Shown: positions 6,285 through 14,427, numbered from the stretch's first letter. The stretch is 40,880 nt of DNA from Candidatus Saccharimonadota bacterium (GCA_017515285.1 JAFWGN010000001.1:1-40880); one strand, 5' to 3'. Numbers and translations are program-made. Notes: a model not told the origin generated them from the sequence alone.

Positions 6285-7499
6285 CTCAAGGCTAATCGTC
6301 TCTTCGCCGCGCAAGACCGTCAGTGTAATCGTTTCTCCGACCGAGCGCTCCCCGAGAAGCGTCCCGAGCGACGAATTCGCGCCAATTTTGACTCCATTGA
6401 CCGCGAGAATAATGTCCTTTTCTTTAAGCCCCGCTTTTTCCGCCGGCGAACCCTTTATAACCGAGGAGACATACGCCCCGAACGTCGATTTAAGCCCGTT
6501 TTCAATCGCAGTCGTCGCGTCAATATTCGAGTATTGCACCCCGGCGTAAGCCCGCGCCGCCTTTCCGGTCGCAAGAATCGTGTTGAGCATCCCCTTGACC
6601 GCGGAAATCGGAATCGCAAAGCCAATATTGTTCCCGGAAGAAACCGCGGTATTAATCCCAATCACTTCACCGGCCGCATTAACAAGCGGTCCACCGGAAT
6701 TTCCGGAGTTAATCGCCGCGTCGGTCTGAATCATGTCGGAAAGCGTCTCGGCGTTTTGATAAGACGAATCTGTCGCCGTAAGCGACCGCCCGGTCCCGGA
6801 AATAATCCCGCTTGTCACCGTGTTTTGGTATTGCCCGAGCGCGTTCCCAATCGCAATCACCTGTTCGCCAATCGTAATCGTTTTTGAATCGCCGAGCGTC
6901 GCCGCATTTAGCCCCTCCGCCCCGTTAATTTTAAGATAGGCGACGTCGTTCAGTGGGTCGGTCGCAATCAGTGTAACGTCTTCAAAATACGTTCCATCGT
7001 CGAGCACGACGTAGATTTTTGTCGCGCTCTCGATGACGTGCTTGTTGGTTAAGACATAGCCGTCCGCGGAAACAATAATCCCGGTTCCCGCCGCCGCGCC
7101 GGTCGATTCGGTTTCCTGCATCCAAAGATTATAAGTCCTCGTTTTCGTTTCAGTAACAATCGAAACCACCGACGGAGCCACTCGCGACGCGACCTCTGCG
7201 ATTGAACCTTCCGTAAAGTTCGCCGAGTTACCGTCTTGGACAAATTCGGGAACAAAGCTAGTGACCGAGCGACCCTGATATAACTGGAGTAATAGATAAG
7301 AATTATACCCCGACGCGAGTAGCGCAACCGCTCCAAAAATAAGCCCAGTTACCGCAAGCCCAACGTGCGACTTCTGTTTCTTGCAAGTGCACCCGTCTCC
7401 GCACTTGCAATCGCCCCCGCACTTACACTCCGGACCGCACCCGCACGCTTCCTTGACGGGCTCTTTCGTAATCTCCGCATCTTTAATAACTTGTTCCAT
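6258..7499 (-). CDS. htrA: HtrA/DegP-type membrane-anchored serine protease with cytoplasmic Cys-rich tail
   Basis: Envelope protein quality-control protease of 413 residues. Residues 19-39 hold eight cysteines as four regularly spaced CxC pairs (C19/21, 25/27, 31/33, 37/39). A membrane segment follows at about 46-72. The trypsin-like domain has His154 (TNKHV), Asp185 (DPLNDVA) and Ser268 (GNSGGPL). One PDZ domain lies at about 315-405 (YAGVQ...GSPAEKAGLKEKDIIL). A very strong Shine-Dalgarno sequence (TAAGGAGGT) precedes the ATG. It is second in a minus-strand operon, 20 nt after the membrane protein gene. Protease identity is firm. The Cys tail looks like a cytoplasmic metal- or redox-sensing module, which is inference. 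Confidence 0.93.
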   Translation of the reverse strand: MEQVIKDAEITKEPVKEACGCGPECKCGGDCKCGDGCTCKKQKSHVGLAVTGLIFGAVALLASGYNSYLLLQLYQGRSVTSFVPEFVQDGNSANFTEGSIAEVASRVAPSVVSIVTETKTRTYNLWMQETESTGAAAGTGIIVSADGYVLTNKHVIESATKIYVVLDDGTYFEDVTLIATDPLNDVAYLKINGAEGLNAATLGDSKTITIGEQVIAIGNALGQYQNTVTSGIISGTGRSLTATDSSYQNAETLSDMIQTDAAINSGNSGGPLVNAAGEVIGINTAVSSGNNIGFAIPISAVKGMLNTILATGKAARAYAGVQYSNIDATTAIENGLKSTFGAYVSSVIKGSPAEKAGLKEKDIILAVNGVKIGANSSLGTLLGERSVGETITLTVLRGEETISLELTLAEYSE

Positions 7500-7519
7500 T
7501 TTACCTCCTTATATATTTA

Positions 7520-8308
7520 TTAAACGTTAAAAATTGGTTCGGAAAAACCGACGATGACGACAATTAAAGCAACGAGTCCAAAAAGCACCGGCACTGCCAC
7601 CTCTCGAGGTTTAAGCTCTCCGTCGCGCGCTTCAATTGACCGAAAAACTCTCTCGGCGATAAACCCGACTAGCGTCAAGATAACCGCAAGCTGCGGAATA
7701 ATCACCCCCATAGACATAAAGGCATAGACAATCAGCCACGAGTGGCATAAAAGCGCAATCTCCGCGAAGATAATTCCGAAAATCAGCGCCGGATAACCCT
7801 CGTCGTTCATATTATTATTTTGCGCAAGGACGTGTCTCGCCGAACCGTAGCCAATGATAAACTCAAGAACAACGAGCACCGCCGAATTCCAACTCGCACA
7901 GGCAATCGTCGCCGCAGTTGAGCCGACAAAAATCGCAAAAAGCGCTTGGACCAGGTTCCAAAACTCGCTCGTTTTCGGTTTCACGACTGTGAGCCAAATG
8001 ACATATAGCCCAGCGAGAATATAATGAATCGGGAGTAATTCCGTTCCGGAAAAATACGCAAGCGTAACGAGCGACAAACCGACGATAAGATCGACAAGGT
8101 TCGATTTTATGTTGAGCCAGAGGTAGTGAACTCTTACCGCAAACATTCGCCACTTCGAAAGTAGGACTAAAACCGCGCCAATCGTCCAAGATCCCGAGAC
8201 AATCGTCGCAAAAATCGACCCCACACCAAGCAAGATATTCATCATGACGTGCAAAAATGTTGAGAGCGCGTTGCGACTTTTTCGAATGAAGATATAATCG
8301 GATGCCAT
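7520..8308 (-). CDS. Polytopic membrane protein of unknown function
   Basis: The 262-residue protein is almost entirely hydrophobic, with about eight predicted membrane segments in paired blocks, for example around residues 18-50, 72-110, 118-150, 170-225 and 240-260. Charged loops are short (RSIEARDGELKPREV). I do not recognise a catalytic motif or a named family; it resembles conserved hypothetical membrane proteins. It heads the minus-strand operon with htrA. The ATG lies 4-9 nt downstream of two overlapping TATAAT boxes, so the message is probably leaderless. The pairing with HtrA suggests an envelope role only by association. Confidence 0.7.
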   Translation of the reverse strand: MASDYIFIRKSRNALSTFLHVMMNILLGVGSIFATIVSGSWTIGAVLVLLSKWRMFAVRVHYLWLNIKSNLVDLIVGLSLVTLAYFSGTELLPIHYILAGLYVIWLTVVKPKTSEFWNLVQALFAIFVGSTAATIACASWNSAVLVVLEFIIGYGSARHVLAQNNNMNDEGYPALIFGIIFAEIALLCHSWLIVYAFMSMGVIIPQLAVILTLVGFIAERVFRSIEARDGELKPREVAVPVLFGLVALIVVIVGFSEPIFNV

Positions 8309-8312
8309 ATAA

Positions 8313-8326
8313 ATTATATTATATCA
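8313..8326 (-). promoter_or_regulatory. Promoter of the membrane protein-htrA operon
   Basis: Minus-strand TATAAT at 8323-8318, preceded by TGA (8326-8324, extended -10), and a second overlapping TATAAT at 8318-8313. They end 9 and 4 nt before the ATG at 8308. Confidence 0.65.
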
Positions 8327-8347
8327 AATTTCTTAAAAAGAAGCTTA

Positions 8348-8386
8348 AAAACTTGAAAAAAATCATGAGCAATTTTCGCAAGTTTT
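8348..8386. repeat. Imperfect palindrome between divergent promoters
   Basis: AAAACTTG (8348-8355) is complementary to CAAGTTTT (8379-8386), with an inner AAAA/TTTT extension. It lies between the lepB promoter and the opposing htrA-operon promoter. It could be an operator or a structural element; no T-tract argues for termination. Confidence 0.35.
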
Positions 8387-8397
8387 GTCCGCGCGTG

Positions 8398-8406
8398 TGT
8401 TATAAT
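8398..8406 (+). promoter_or_regulatory. lepB extended -10, overlapping the upstream ATG
   Basis: TGTTATAAT (8398-8406). Its last bases form part of an ATG at 8405, which therefore cannot be on the transcript. Transcription should begin near 8413-8414, where a second in-frame ATG sits. This fixes the lepB start at 8414. Confidence 0.7.
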
Positions 8407-8413
8407 GGATTTC

Positions 8414-9064
8414 ATGGAGAAAGAATTAACTCACGCTACCTTCCTGCAAAAACACCCAATCCTTCGCGACATTTTAAGCCTCGTCATTTTTGTCGGAGCG
8501 GTCGCCCTCGGAACGTTTTTATTAAACACTTTTATTTTTAAGTCCTACAATGTCGTCGGCGGCAGTATGGAAAACACCCTTCTCGGCGACGACCGCGTTA
8601 TCGTCAACCGCCTCACCGTCTCCTGGTCTCACTTTTTAGGACACGAATACATTCCGAACCGCGGCGAAATCATCGTCTTCGCCAACGGTTCCTCTTCGGG
8701 CGAAATTACCTGCGCCGCCCCCGTCGGCATCAAAGACCAATATATAATCAAGCGCGTCATCGCTTTCCCGGGAGAACGCGTCAAAGTCAAAGACGGCATC
8801 ATGACAATTTACAACGACGAACACCCCGACGGCTTCGTTTATGATACCGAGTGGCGCAAGTCCGCCGACGACGGCCCGAAGGAACGGACGAGCGGCGAAG
8901 TTGACATCGTTGTCCCCGAAGGCGAGCTCTTCGTTTCTGGCGACAACCGCGAAGGCTCAAACTCCTACGATTCTCGTAACGGGCTCGGAACAATCCCATA
9001 CTGTCGTATCGCCGGCCCCGTTGTTCTCCGTCTCTTCCCCTTAAATCGCTTCCGGTTCTTCTAA
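8414..9064 (+). CDS. lepB: Signal peptidase I
   Basis: Removes signal peptides from exported proteins at the outer face of the membrane. The product has 216 residues from the ATG at 8414. An N-terminal membrane segment spans about residues 18-42. The catalytic Ser51 is in GGSMENTLL and the general-base Lys113 in YIIKRVIAFPGERV. The later conserved SGDNREGSNSYDSR box is present. The -10 overlaps the earlier ATG at 8405, so initiation at 8414 on a leaderless mRNA is preferred. It ends in an intrinsic terminator and is a single-gene unit. Many predicted substrates lie in this window, including the secreted proteins at 27174 and possibly 2600. Confidence 0.95.
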   Translation: MEKELTHATFLQKHPILRDILSLVIFVGAVALGTFLLNTFIFKSYNVVGGSMENTLLGDDRVIVNRLTVSWSHFLGHEYIPNRGEIIVFANGSSSGEITCAAPVGIKDQYIIKRVIAFPGERVKVKDGIMTIYNDEHPDGFVYDTEWRKSADDGPKERTSGEVDIVVPEGELFVSGDNREGSNSYDSRNGLGTIPYCRIAGPVVLRLFPLNRFRFF

Positions 9065-9074
9065 AAACATAACC

Positions 9075-9107
9075 ATTAAGCCCTTGCGCAAACGGGCTTA
9101 ATTTTTT
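9075..9107 (+). terminator. Intrinsic terminator of lepB, fused to the next promoter
   Basis: ATTAAGCCC (9075-9083), a 10-nt loop, GGGCTTAAT (9094-9102) and six Ts (9102-9107). The last T is also the first base of the next gene's TATAAT, and the loop supplies TTGCGC as its -35. Confidence 0.88.
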
Positions 9108-9112
9108 ATAAT
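9084..9112 (+). promoter_or_regulatory. Promoter of the envelope gene cluster
   Basis: TTGCGC (9084-9089), a 17-nt spacer and TATAAT (9107-9112). Six nucleotides follow and then the ATG at 9119, giving a leaderless transcript. Confidence 0.75.
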
Positions 9113-9118
9113 GGGGAC

Positions 9119-10390
9119 ATGACCAAAGTAATGCGGCTTAAAAAGCGCTTTTATTTTATCGTAGCGGGGTACTTCCGTTTCTTCGCAAACTTCGCTTTTC
9201 GTCGCTGGCGTCCGCGGGTAATCGCAATCACCGGTTCTGCCGGAAAGACAACCATGCTTCACATGGTCGAATTTGAGCTAGGAAAAGACGCCCACTACTC
9301 CCACGATGCCAATTCCGCCTTCGGCGTCAGTTTCGACCTACTCGGGCTCAAAGGCGTCCGTGGCTCGAGACTCCGCTGGCTCTGGCTCCTCGTCGCCGCC
9401 CCGATTCGAAGTTTATATTATAAACACAAGGAACCCTTTTACGTCGTCGAAATCGACGCCGAACGCCCCCGCGAGGCTCGTTTTCTCGCCGAATGGTTAA
9501 AGCCCGAAATCACCCTCTGGATTTCTCTCGGCCGTTCGCACGCCATCCAATTCGAACAGGAAGTAAAAGATGGTAAGTTCGAAAGCCTCGACCTCGCCAT
9601 CATGGACGAATTCGCAAAACTCCCCGAAAACACCGAGTGCCTCGTCTTTATCGACGGCGACAACAAACTCATGCGCCGTGCGACGCGAGACATCAAAGCC
9701 CGCGTCAACGCCTACTATAAATCCGAAATCGTCAAATATAGCGTCTATCCCACTCGCACCGAATTTGGAACCCCGTCAACCACCTTCCGCTTCACTTCTC
9801 CCCAACCGCGCGACCTCTCAATCCAACTCCTTATGCTCCGCGACCTCATGAAATACCTCAAAATCCCCCTAAAAACCGACTTCTCCGAGATGCCTCTCCC
9901 TCCGGGGCGAAGCTCCTATCTCAAAGGCAAAAACGGCCTAAAACTTATCGACAGTTCCTACAATGCCCACATTATCAGTATGCAAAGCATTCTCGAAATG
10001 GCCCGTGCGATGCGTGCCGCCCATAAATGGCTCGTTATCGGCGACATCGTTGACGAAGGCTCAATCGAAGAAGAAGAACATCGCAGGCTCGCCGATTTAA
10101 TTGCGGGCGCAAAACCCGAAGAAATCATTTTAGTCGGACGACGAACCAAGACCTACACCGCTCCGCGCCTTAAAGAGCTCGGCTTCTCCCCAAAAACTAC
10201 TTTAGACCCGAAAAAGGCCCTGTCCTATATCGAAAAACACACTACCGGCGAAGAAACCCTAATTTTCAAAGGCTCACAATACCTAGAGTGGATTATCGAA
10301 AAACTTCTCGATGACCCGGCTGACGCCGCGAAACTTTGCCGTCGCGAACCCGCCGCAGTCAAGCGCCGCAAGAATCGGGGGCTCGAATGA
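9119..10390 (+). CDS. MurF-like Mur ligase family protein
   Basis: The 423-residue protein has the Mur ligase ATP-binding P-loop (ITGSAGKTTM, about residues 39-48). The central-domain pattern YVVEIDAERPREA...ITLWISLGRSHAIQF corresponds to the IGxAHL region. The MurF-type PPGRSSYLKGKNGLKLIDSSYNAH corresponds to the usual PPGRM...DDTYNANP. MurF adds D-Ala-D-Ala to the UDP-MurNAc-tripeptide. The N-terminal substrate domain is short, so the protein may be a divergent MurF or a ligase for another substrate. It is first in a tightly overlapping run with a hydrolase, a DegT enzyme and two FemABX proteins; the stop overlaps the next start as ATGA. Strong promoter, leaderless start. Confidence 0.82.
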   Translation: MTKVMRLKKRFYFIVAGYFRFFANFAFRRWRPRVIAITGSAGKTTMLHMVEFELGKDAHYSHDANSAFGVSFDLLGLKGVRGSRLRWLWLLVAAPIRSLYYKHKEPFYVVEIDAERPREARFLAEWLKPEITLWISLGRSHAIQFEQEVKDGKFESLDLAIMDEFAKLPENTECLVFIDGDNKLMRRATRDIKARVNAYYKSEIVKYSVYPTRTEFGTPSTTFRFTSPQPRDLSIQLLMLRDLMKYLKIPLKTDFSEMPLPPGRSSYLKGKNGLKLIDSSYNAHIISMQSILEMARAMRAAHKWLVIGDIVDEGSIEEEEHRRLADLIAGAKPEEIILVGRRTKTYTAPRLKELGFSPKTTLDPKKALSYIEKHTTGEETLIFKGSQYLEWIIEKLLDDPADAAKLCRREPAAVKRRKNRGLE

Positions 10391-11157
10391 AACAAATGTC
10401 CCATGCCGTCCGCAAGGTCGAGCCAAAAAGGCCGGAAGAGCTAAAAAGCGTTTGGAACGGCGAGGCGCGAACTAAAAACCTCCCTAGGGCGCGTACGCTC
10501 TACATTATCCACGGTTGGACTTATACCGTCGAGCCTTGGGCGAAGACCATCGGCCTATTAAAGAAAAACGGCATCAACGTCAAGATGCTTAACGTCCCGG
10601 GTCTAACCGCCCCCTCCAAAAAGGTCTGGACTATTGACGAATATGTGAAGTGGGCGAATAAAAACATTCCGACTGGCTCCGTCGCCCTGGGTCATTCTAA
10701 CGGCGGGCGCATCCTTCTGAACCTTTGCTCAAAAACCCCGGGGAAGCTCTCGAAGCTAATCCTCCTCGACGCCGCCGGAGTTTACGAACCCTCAAAAAAG
10801 CGCGACCTTTTGAAAAAAATCGCCAAACTCGGCGCACCGCTAAAAAAACTCCCCTACGTCTCAAAGATTTTTCATAAACTCACCGGCTCGATGGACTACG
10901 AGCGCGCTCCCGAAAACATGAAAAAGACTCTCGCGAATATGCTCGAGAGCGACAAAAATCTCAAACTCGCCACTGTGACGACCCCGACCGCAATTCTTTG
11001 GGGCGAAGATGACACCATTACCCCTCCACGCCATGCGCACATCTTGAAACGTAAGCTCGCCGACTCGACTTTAAGCCTTTACGCAAATTGGACGCACGCC
11101 CCCTATATTTCCGACCCGGCGGGACTCGCAAAAGCCATTATGAAGGAGCTAAAATGA
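10387..11157 (+). CDS. Alpha/beta hydrolase
   Basis: The 256-residue cytoplasmic alpha/beta-hydrolase starts at the ATG overlapping the previous stop (ATGA at 10387). The oxyanion region is IIHGWTY, the nucleophile elbow GHSNGG, the acid GEDDTITP and the histidine WTHAPY, so the catalytic triad is complete. The substrate cannot be read from the sequence. Its place between a Mur ligase and a DegT aminotransferase suggests work on a cell-wall precursor or an activated sugar/lipid intermediate (inference). An in-frame start about 50 nt upstream exists but would lie inside the Mur ligase gene. It ends with an ATGA overlap to the next gene. Confidence 0.88.
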   Translation: MKQMSHAVRKVEPKRPEELKSVWNGEARTKNLPRARTLYIIHGWTYTVEPWAKTIGLLKKNGINVKMLNVPGLTAPSKKVWTIDEYVKWANKNIPTGSVALGHSNGGRILLNLCSKTPGKLSKLILLDAAGVYEPSKKRDLLKKIAKLGAPLKKLPYVSKIFHKLTGSMDYERAPENMKKTLANMLESDKNLKLATVTTPTAILWGEDDTITPPRHAHILKRKLADSTLSLYANWTHAPYISDPAGLAKAIMKELK

Positions 11158-12320
11158 TTTTTCTGGGACTTGCCGGAAACTACTCCGCGCGCGACATTTT
11201 TAGACATTCTTTTACTCTCGGTAGCCGCAAAGATTACGACGCCCTCGAAGCCGAGCTCGTCAAGCGTTATGGCGGAAAAGTCGAAACTTCGTCCCTAACC
11301 TTTTCCGGCCGCACCGCCATCGCGGTCGCCCTCGATTCAATGGTTGTCGCAAGACTCCTTAAAAAAGGCGACCACGTCGCCATTAACGGCTTCACTTGCT
11401 ACGCCGTCGTCGAAGCCATTAAACACGTCGGCTTAAAACCCGTTTATCTCGACCTCGAAAAGATTATGGAAAACGCCATTCTCCCGAACTTTTCGGCAAA
11501 TGCTCTCGACGCCGCCGCCTCTGCCGACCCGAAACTCAAGGCCGTTATTATACAAAACACCTTTGGCTTTCCCGCCGACATTCGCGCCATCGAAAAAGTC
11601 AGCAAAGCACATCACCTCCTCATGATTGAAGACCTCGCTCACTGTGCCGGCCGAAAGTATCCCGACGGTCGCGAAATGGGCACCGTCGGCGACGCGACCT
11701 GTTTAAGTTTCGGCAAGGGCAAAGCTATCGACACGATTCTCGGTGGCGCGGTTATCTTGCGAAACCCCGAACTTTCTCTCCCCAATTCCTTTGACAAGTC
11801 TCAACTCTCAAGGAAACAACACACCGACGGCGACGCCCCGCGCGTCTCTTGGTATCCGCTTTTTGGCGCTATTGCCCGCGGACTCACCCACCTCCACCTC
11901 GAACGTTTCTGGCTCGGGCTACTTCTAAAACTAAAATGGATTGAACGCTCCGGCGATACGAAAATTCGCTACGACAAGACCATTACCGACTGGCAAGCGA
12001 AACTTGCCCTCCGCCAAGTAAAACTCCTCAAAAACTCCGCCCTTCGCGAGTTCTATCTTGTCGATAATCGCGAGGAATGCTTGAAAGAACTGAAGCGCCA
12101 CGGCGCTCACCTCGAAGAGTTCTGGTATGAAACTCCCATTGCCCCAAAGCGCTTCTATGAAAAAGCAAAATATAAAGAAGCGGATTGCCCGAACGCCGTA
12201 TTCTTCGCAAAACACGTCGTCAATCTCCCGACATGGTATAAAACCGGCCGTCGAAAGAAACAGCTCGCGAAAGCTAAAACAATCGTCAAGTCTCACGAAC
12301 TAAAAGGAAGCGCAAAATGA
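11154..12320 (+). CDS. DegT/DnrJ/EryC1/StrS-family PLP-dependent aminotransferase
   Basis: The 388-residue protein resembles sugar aminotransferases. It has SLTFSGRTAIAVAL near the N-terminus, GFTCYAVVEAI and KPVYLDLE, the conserved IEDLAHCAGRKYPDGREMGTVGD (EDxAHxxG), and SFGKGKAIDTILGGAV carrying the putative PLP lysine. The start is the ATG of the ATGA overlap at 11154, with AAGGAG about 5 nt upstream; longer in-frame starts lie inside the hydrolase gene. Family members aminate keto-sugars used in surface glycans. In this cluster it could make an amino sugar or amino donor for the wall; the substrate is unknown. Downstream overlap is again ATGA. Confidence 0.85.
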   Translation: MIFLGLAGNYSARDIFRHSFTLGSRKDYDALEAELVKRYGGKVETSSLTFSGRTAIAVALDSMVVARLLKKGDHVAINGFTCYAVVEAIKHVGLKPVYLDLEKIMENAILPNFSANALDAAASADPKLKAVIIQNTFGFPADIRAIEKVSKAHHLLMIEDLAHCAGRKYPDGREMGTVGDATCLSFGKGKAIDTILGGAVILRNPELSLPNSFDKSQLSRKQHTDGDAPRVSWYPLFGAIARGLTHLHLERFWLGLLLKLKWIERSGDTKIRYDKTITDWQAKLALRQVKLLKNSALREFYLVDNREECLKELKRHGAHLEEFWYETPIAPKRFYEKAKYKEADCPNAVFFAKHVVNLPTWYKTGRRKKQLAKAKTIVKSHELKGSAK

Positions 12321-13318
12321 CCGAAACTTGGACCAAGATTTTACGACAATACCCCGAATCGAACTTCCTTGAAAGCCCCCTTTGGGCAAAAGCGAATCAA
12401 GAAATGGGACACAAACTCGCCGTCCGCACTTTTGACGATAAAGCACTGTTTCTAGGCATCATCAAAAACGCGCGTCGCGGTCGCTATCTCGAAATCCCCG
12501 GCGGCCCGCTCGTCGATTGGAAGGACGAGGCTGAAGTTAAAAAGGTTTTCGAAGAAGTTTTGAACGTCGCCCGCGCCGAAAACTGCGTCTTTGTCCGCTT
12601 CCGCCCCCAACTTGAAAAAACTCCCGAAAACGAAAGACTCGTGAATAGTCTAAAAACCATAAGCGGTCTCGACCTCCGTCCCGCCCCGATGCATCTTCAC
12701 GCCCAAAACACTATCATTCTCGACCTTCAAAAATCCGAAGACGAACTTTTGATGGATATGCGCCGCCAAACTCGTTACGAAGTCCGCCGCGCCGAAAAGT
12801 TAGGTTTGAAAGTCGAGGAAGACGAAAGCAAAAAGGCTTTCAAAGAGTTCCACCAAGTCCAAACCATAACCGCCAAACGCCAGAACTTCGTTCCCCCGAG
12901 TGAAACCGAACTTCTCGCCGAACGCGAGGCTTTCTCCCCGGACCACCTCAAGTTATACAAAGTCACTAACTCTGAAGGGGACCCCGTCGCCTACGGTTTA
13001 ATCCTGATTTTCGGTCGCGAAGCCGAATATTTCGAAGCCGCCTCGACCGATTTGAACCGTAAACTCCCCGGCTCGACCGCTCTGCTTTGGCGCGCTATTA
13101 AGGACCTAAAAAAAGAGGGTTTGGAGCGATTTAACCTCTGGGGAATCGCTCCGCCCGGCGTCGAAAACCACCGCTACTCCGGAGTGACGACTTTCAAAAC
13201 CGGCTTCGGCGGGCGCGTCGTCGAATACATCCCGGCCCAAGACATCGTTGTTAAAAAACTCCGTTACAAATTCGACGAACTTGTCGAAACCGCCCGTAAA
13301 AAGAAAAGGAATCTCTAG
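12317..13318 (+). CDS. FemABX-type peptidoglycan aminoacyltransferase (copy 1)
   Basis: The 333-residue protein of the FemABX/MurM GNAT-like family is expected to transfer amino acids from aminoacyl-tRNA to the peptide stem of lipid II. Family marks are FLESPLWAKANQEMGH near the N-terminus, RGRYLEIPGGPLVDW, FVRFRPQLE, the basic RRQTRYEVRRAEKLGLKVE and, near the C-terminus, ERFNLWGIAPP...YSGVTTFKTGFGG. AAAGGAAG precedes the ATG, which overlaps the DegT stop. It is separated by only 2 nt from a second paralogue, as in FemA/FemB pairs that add successive bridge residues. The amino acid added cannot be told from the sequence. Confidence 0.92.
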   Translation: MTETWTKILRQYPESNFLESPLWAKANQEMGHKLAVRTFDDKALFLGIIKNARRGRYLEIPGGPLVDWKDEAEVKKVFEEVLNVARAENCVFVRFRPQLEKTPENERLVNSLKTISGLDLRPAPMHLHAQNTIILDLQKSEDELLMDMRRQTRYEVRRAEKLGLKVEEDESKKAFKEFHQVQTITAKRQNFVPPSETELLAEREAFSPDHLKLYKVTNSEGDPVAYGLILIFGREAEYFEAASTDLNRKLPGSTALLWRAIKDLKKEGLERFNLWGIAPPGVENHRYSGVTTFKTGFGGRVVEYIPAQDIVVKKLRYKFDELVETARKKKRNL

Positions 13319-13320
13319 CC

Positions 13321-14355
13321 ATGAAAAAACCTATCATCGCCATCATCGACGCCGGCAACCGCGAACTTTGGGACGGGTTTGTCACGAGTCACGACGAGGC
13401 TAACTTCCTCCAGAGTTGGGACTTCTACGATTTTCACGCTTCCCGTGGCAATGAAATTGTCCGCAAAATCGCCGTAAATGAGGACGGGGAAATCCTTGCC
13501 GCCTACGCGGGCGTCGTCGAAGCCGCCAAGCGCGGCCGCTATCTTGCCATCGCCGGCGGTCCGATTCTCGACTGGAATAATAAACCCCTCGTCGATAAGA
13601 TTTTTGAAGACATCAAAACCGAAGGAAAAAGACACGAGTGCGTCTTCGTTCGCCTCCGTCCCCAACTCGAGTTATCGGAAAATTCCTTAAAACTTATGAA
13701 AGATCACGGCTTCCAAAAAGCCCCCATGTATCTCTCCGTCGAATATGCCGGCGTCCTTAATCTCGAGCAACCCGAGGCGGAAATCCTCAAAAACGCCTCC
13801 CAAGGCTTCCGAAGAAAACTGCGCAAAGCCGAAAAGAACGATTTGAAAATCGAAGTCTCAAGTGACCCGAAAGTAATGCAAGATTTTTGTCGCCTCGAAA
13901 CCCTTCACGCCAAGCGCCAAGGTTACGTCCCCTTTACGAAATCTTTTCTAACCAAGCAATTCGAAGCCTTCGCGAAACATAACGAAGTTTTAATGTACAC
14001 CGGGAAGAAGGACGGCGAAATCCTCGCCATGAACTTCATGATTTTTTACGGCAACGAGGCGAGCTATCATTACGGCGTTTCCTCCGACCTCGGCACTAAA
14101 TATTCCGTCGCCCCGCTTCTTCACTTGAAAGCCATGGAAGAGGCGAGAGCTCGCGGTATCAAACGCTATAACCTCTGGGGTATCGTCGAAAAAGATGAAA
14201 CAACTCACCGCTTCTTCGGCGTCTCCGAATTTAAGCGGAGCTTCGGTTGCGAAGAATTAAGATACACTCCCGCGCACGATTTCGTTTTGAACCCAATAAA
14301 ATACCAACTCACCAAACTCATCGAAACCGCAAGAAAGCACCACCGCCACGTCTAA
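13321..14355 (+). CDS. FemABX-type peptidoglycan aminoacyltransferase (copy 2)
   Basis: A 344-residue paralogue of the preceding gene, with the same landmarks: NFLQSWDFYDFHASRG, RGRYLAIAGGPILDW, FVRLRPQLE, SQGFRRKLRKAEKNDLKIE, LHAKRQGYVPF and KRYNLWGIVEKDETTHRFFGVSEFKRSFGC. The two clearly arose by duplication but have diverged widely. The tandem layout suggests sequential addition of two or more bridge residues, or a heterodimer. It is the last gene of the cluster; ftsZ follows 72 nt later behind its own promoter. No terminator separates them, so read-through into ftsZ could couple wall synthesis to division (inference). Confidence 0.92.
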   Translation: MKKPIIAIIDAGNRELWDGFVTSHDEANFLQSWDFYDFHASRGNEIVRKIAVNEDGEILAAYAGVVEAAKRGRYLAIAGGPILDWNNKPLVDKIFEDIKTEGKRHECVFVRLRPQLELSENSLKLMKDHGFQKAPMYLSVEYAGVLNLEQPEAEILKNASQGFRRKLRKAEKNDLKIEVSSDPKVMQDFCRLETLHAKRQGYVPFTKSFLTKQFEAFAKHNEVLMYTGKKDGEILAMNFMIFYGNEASYHYGVSSDLGTKYSVAPLLHLKAMEEARARGIKRYNLWGIVEKDETTHRFFGVSEFKRSFGCEELRYTPAHDFVLNPIKYQLTKLIETARKHHRHV

Positions 14356-14368
14356 ACTCCCAATCCTC

Positions 14369-14397
14369 TTGAAAAATCAAAAGTTTGCTGATAGAAT
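14369..14397 (+). promoter_or_regulatory. ftsZ promoter
   Basis: TTGAAA (14369-14374), a 17-nt spacer and TAGAAT (14392-14397) preceded by TGA. The predicted start near 14404 leaves a 24-nt leader with GCGAGGAA as the Shine-Dalgarno sequence before the ATG at 14428. Confidence 0.75.
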
Positions 14398-14427
14398 AAG
14401 GGAAAGATTTCTAAGCGAGGAATTATT

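Noticed and set aside
11088-11153. Longer N-terminus for the DegT-family gene
   Set aside because: It would overlap the hydrolase coding region by about 70 nt; the ATGA overlap with AAGGAG at 11154 is a much better start.
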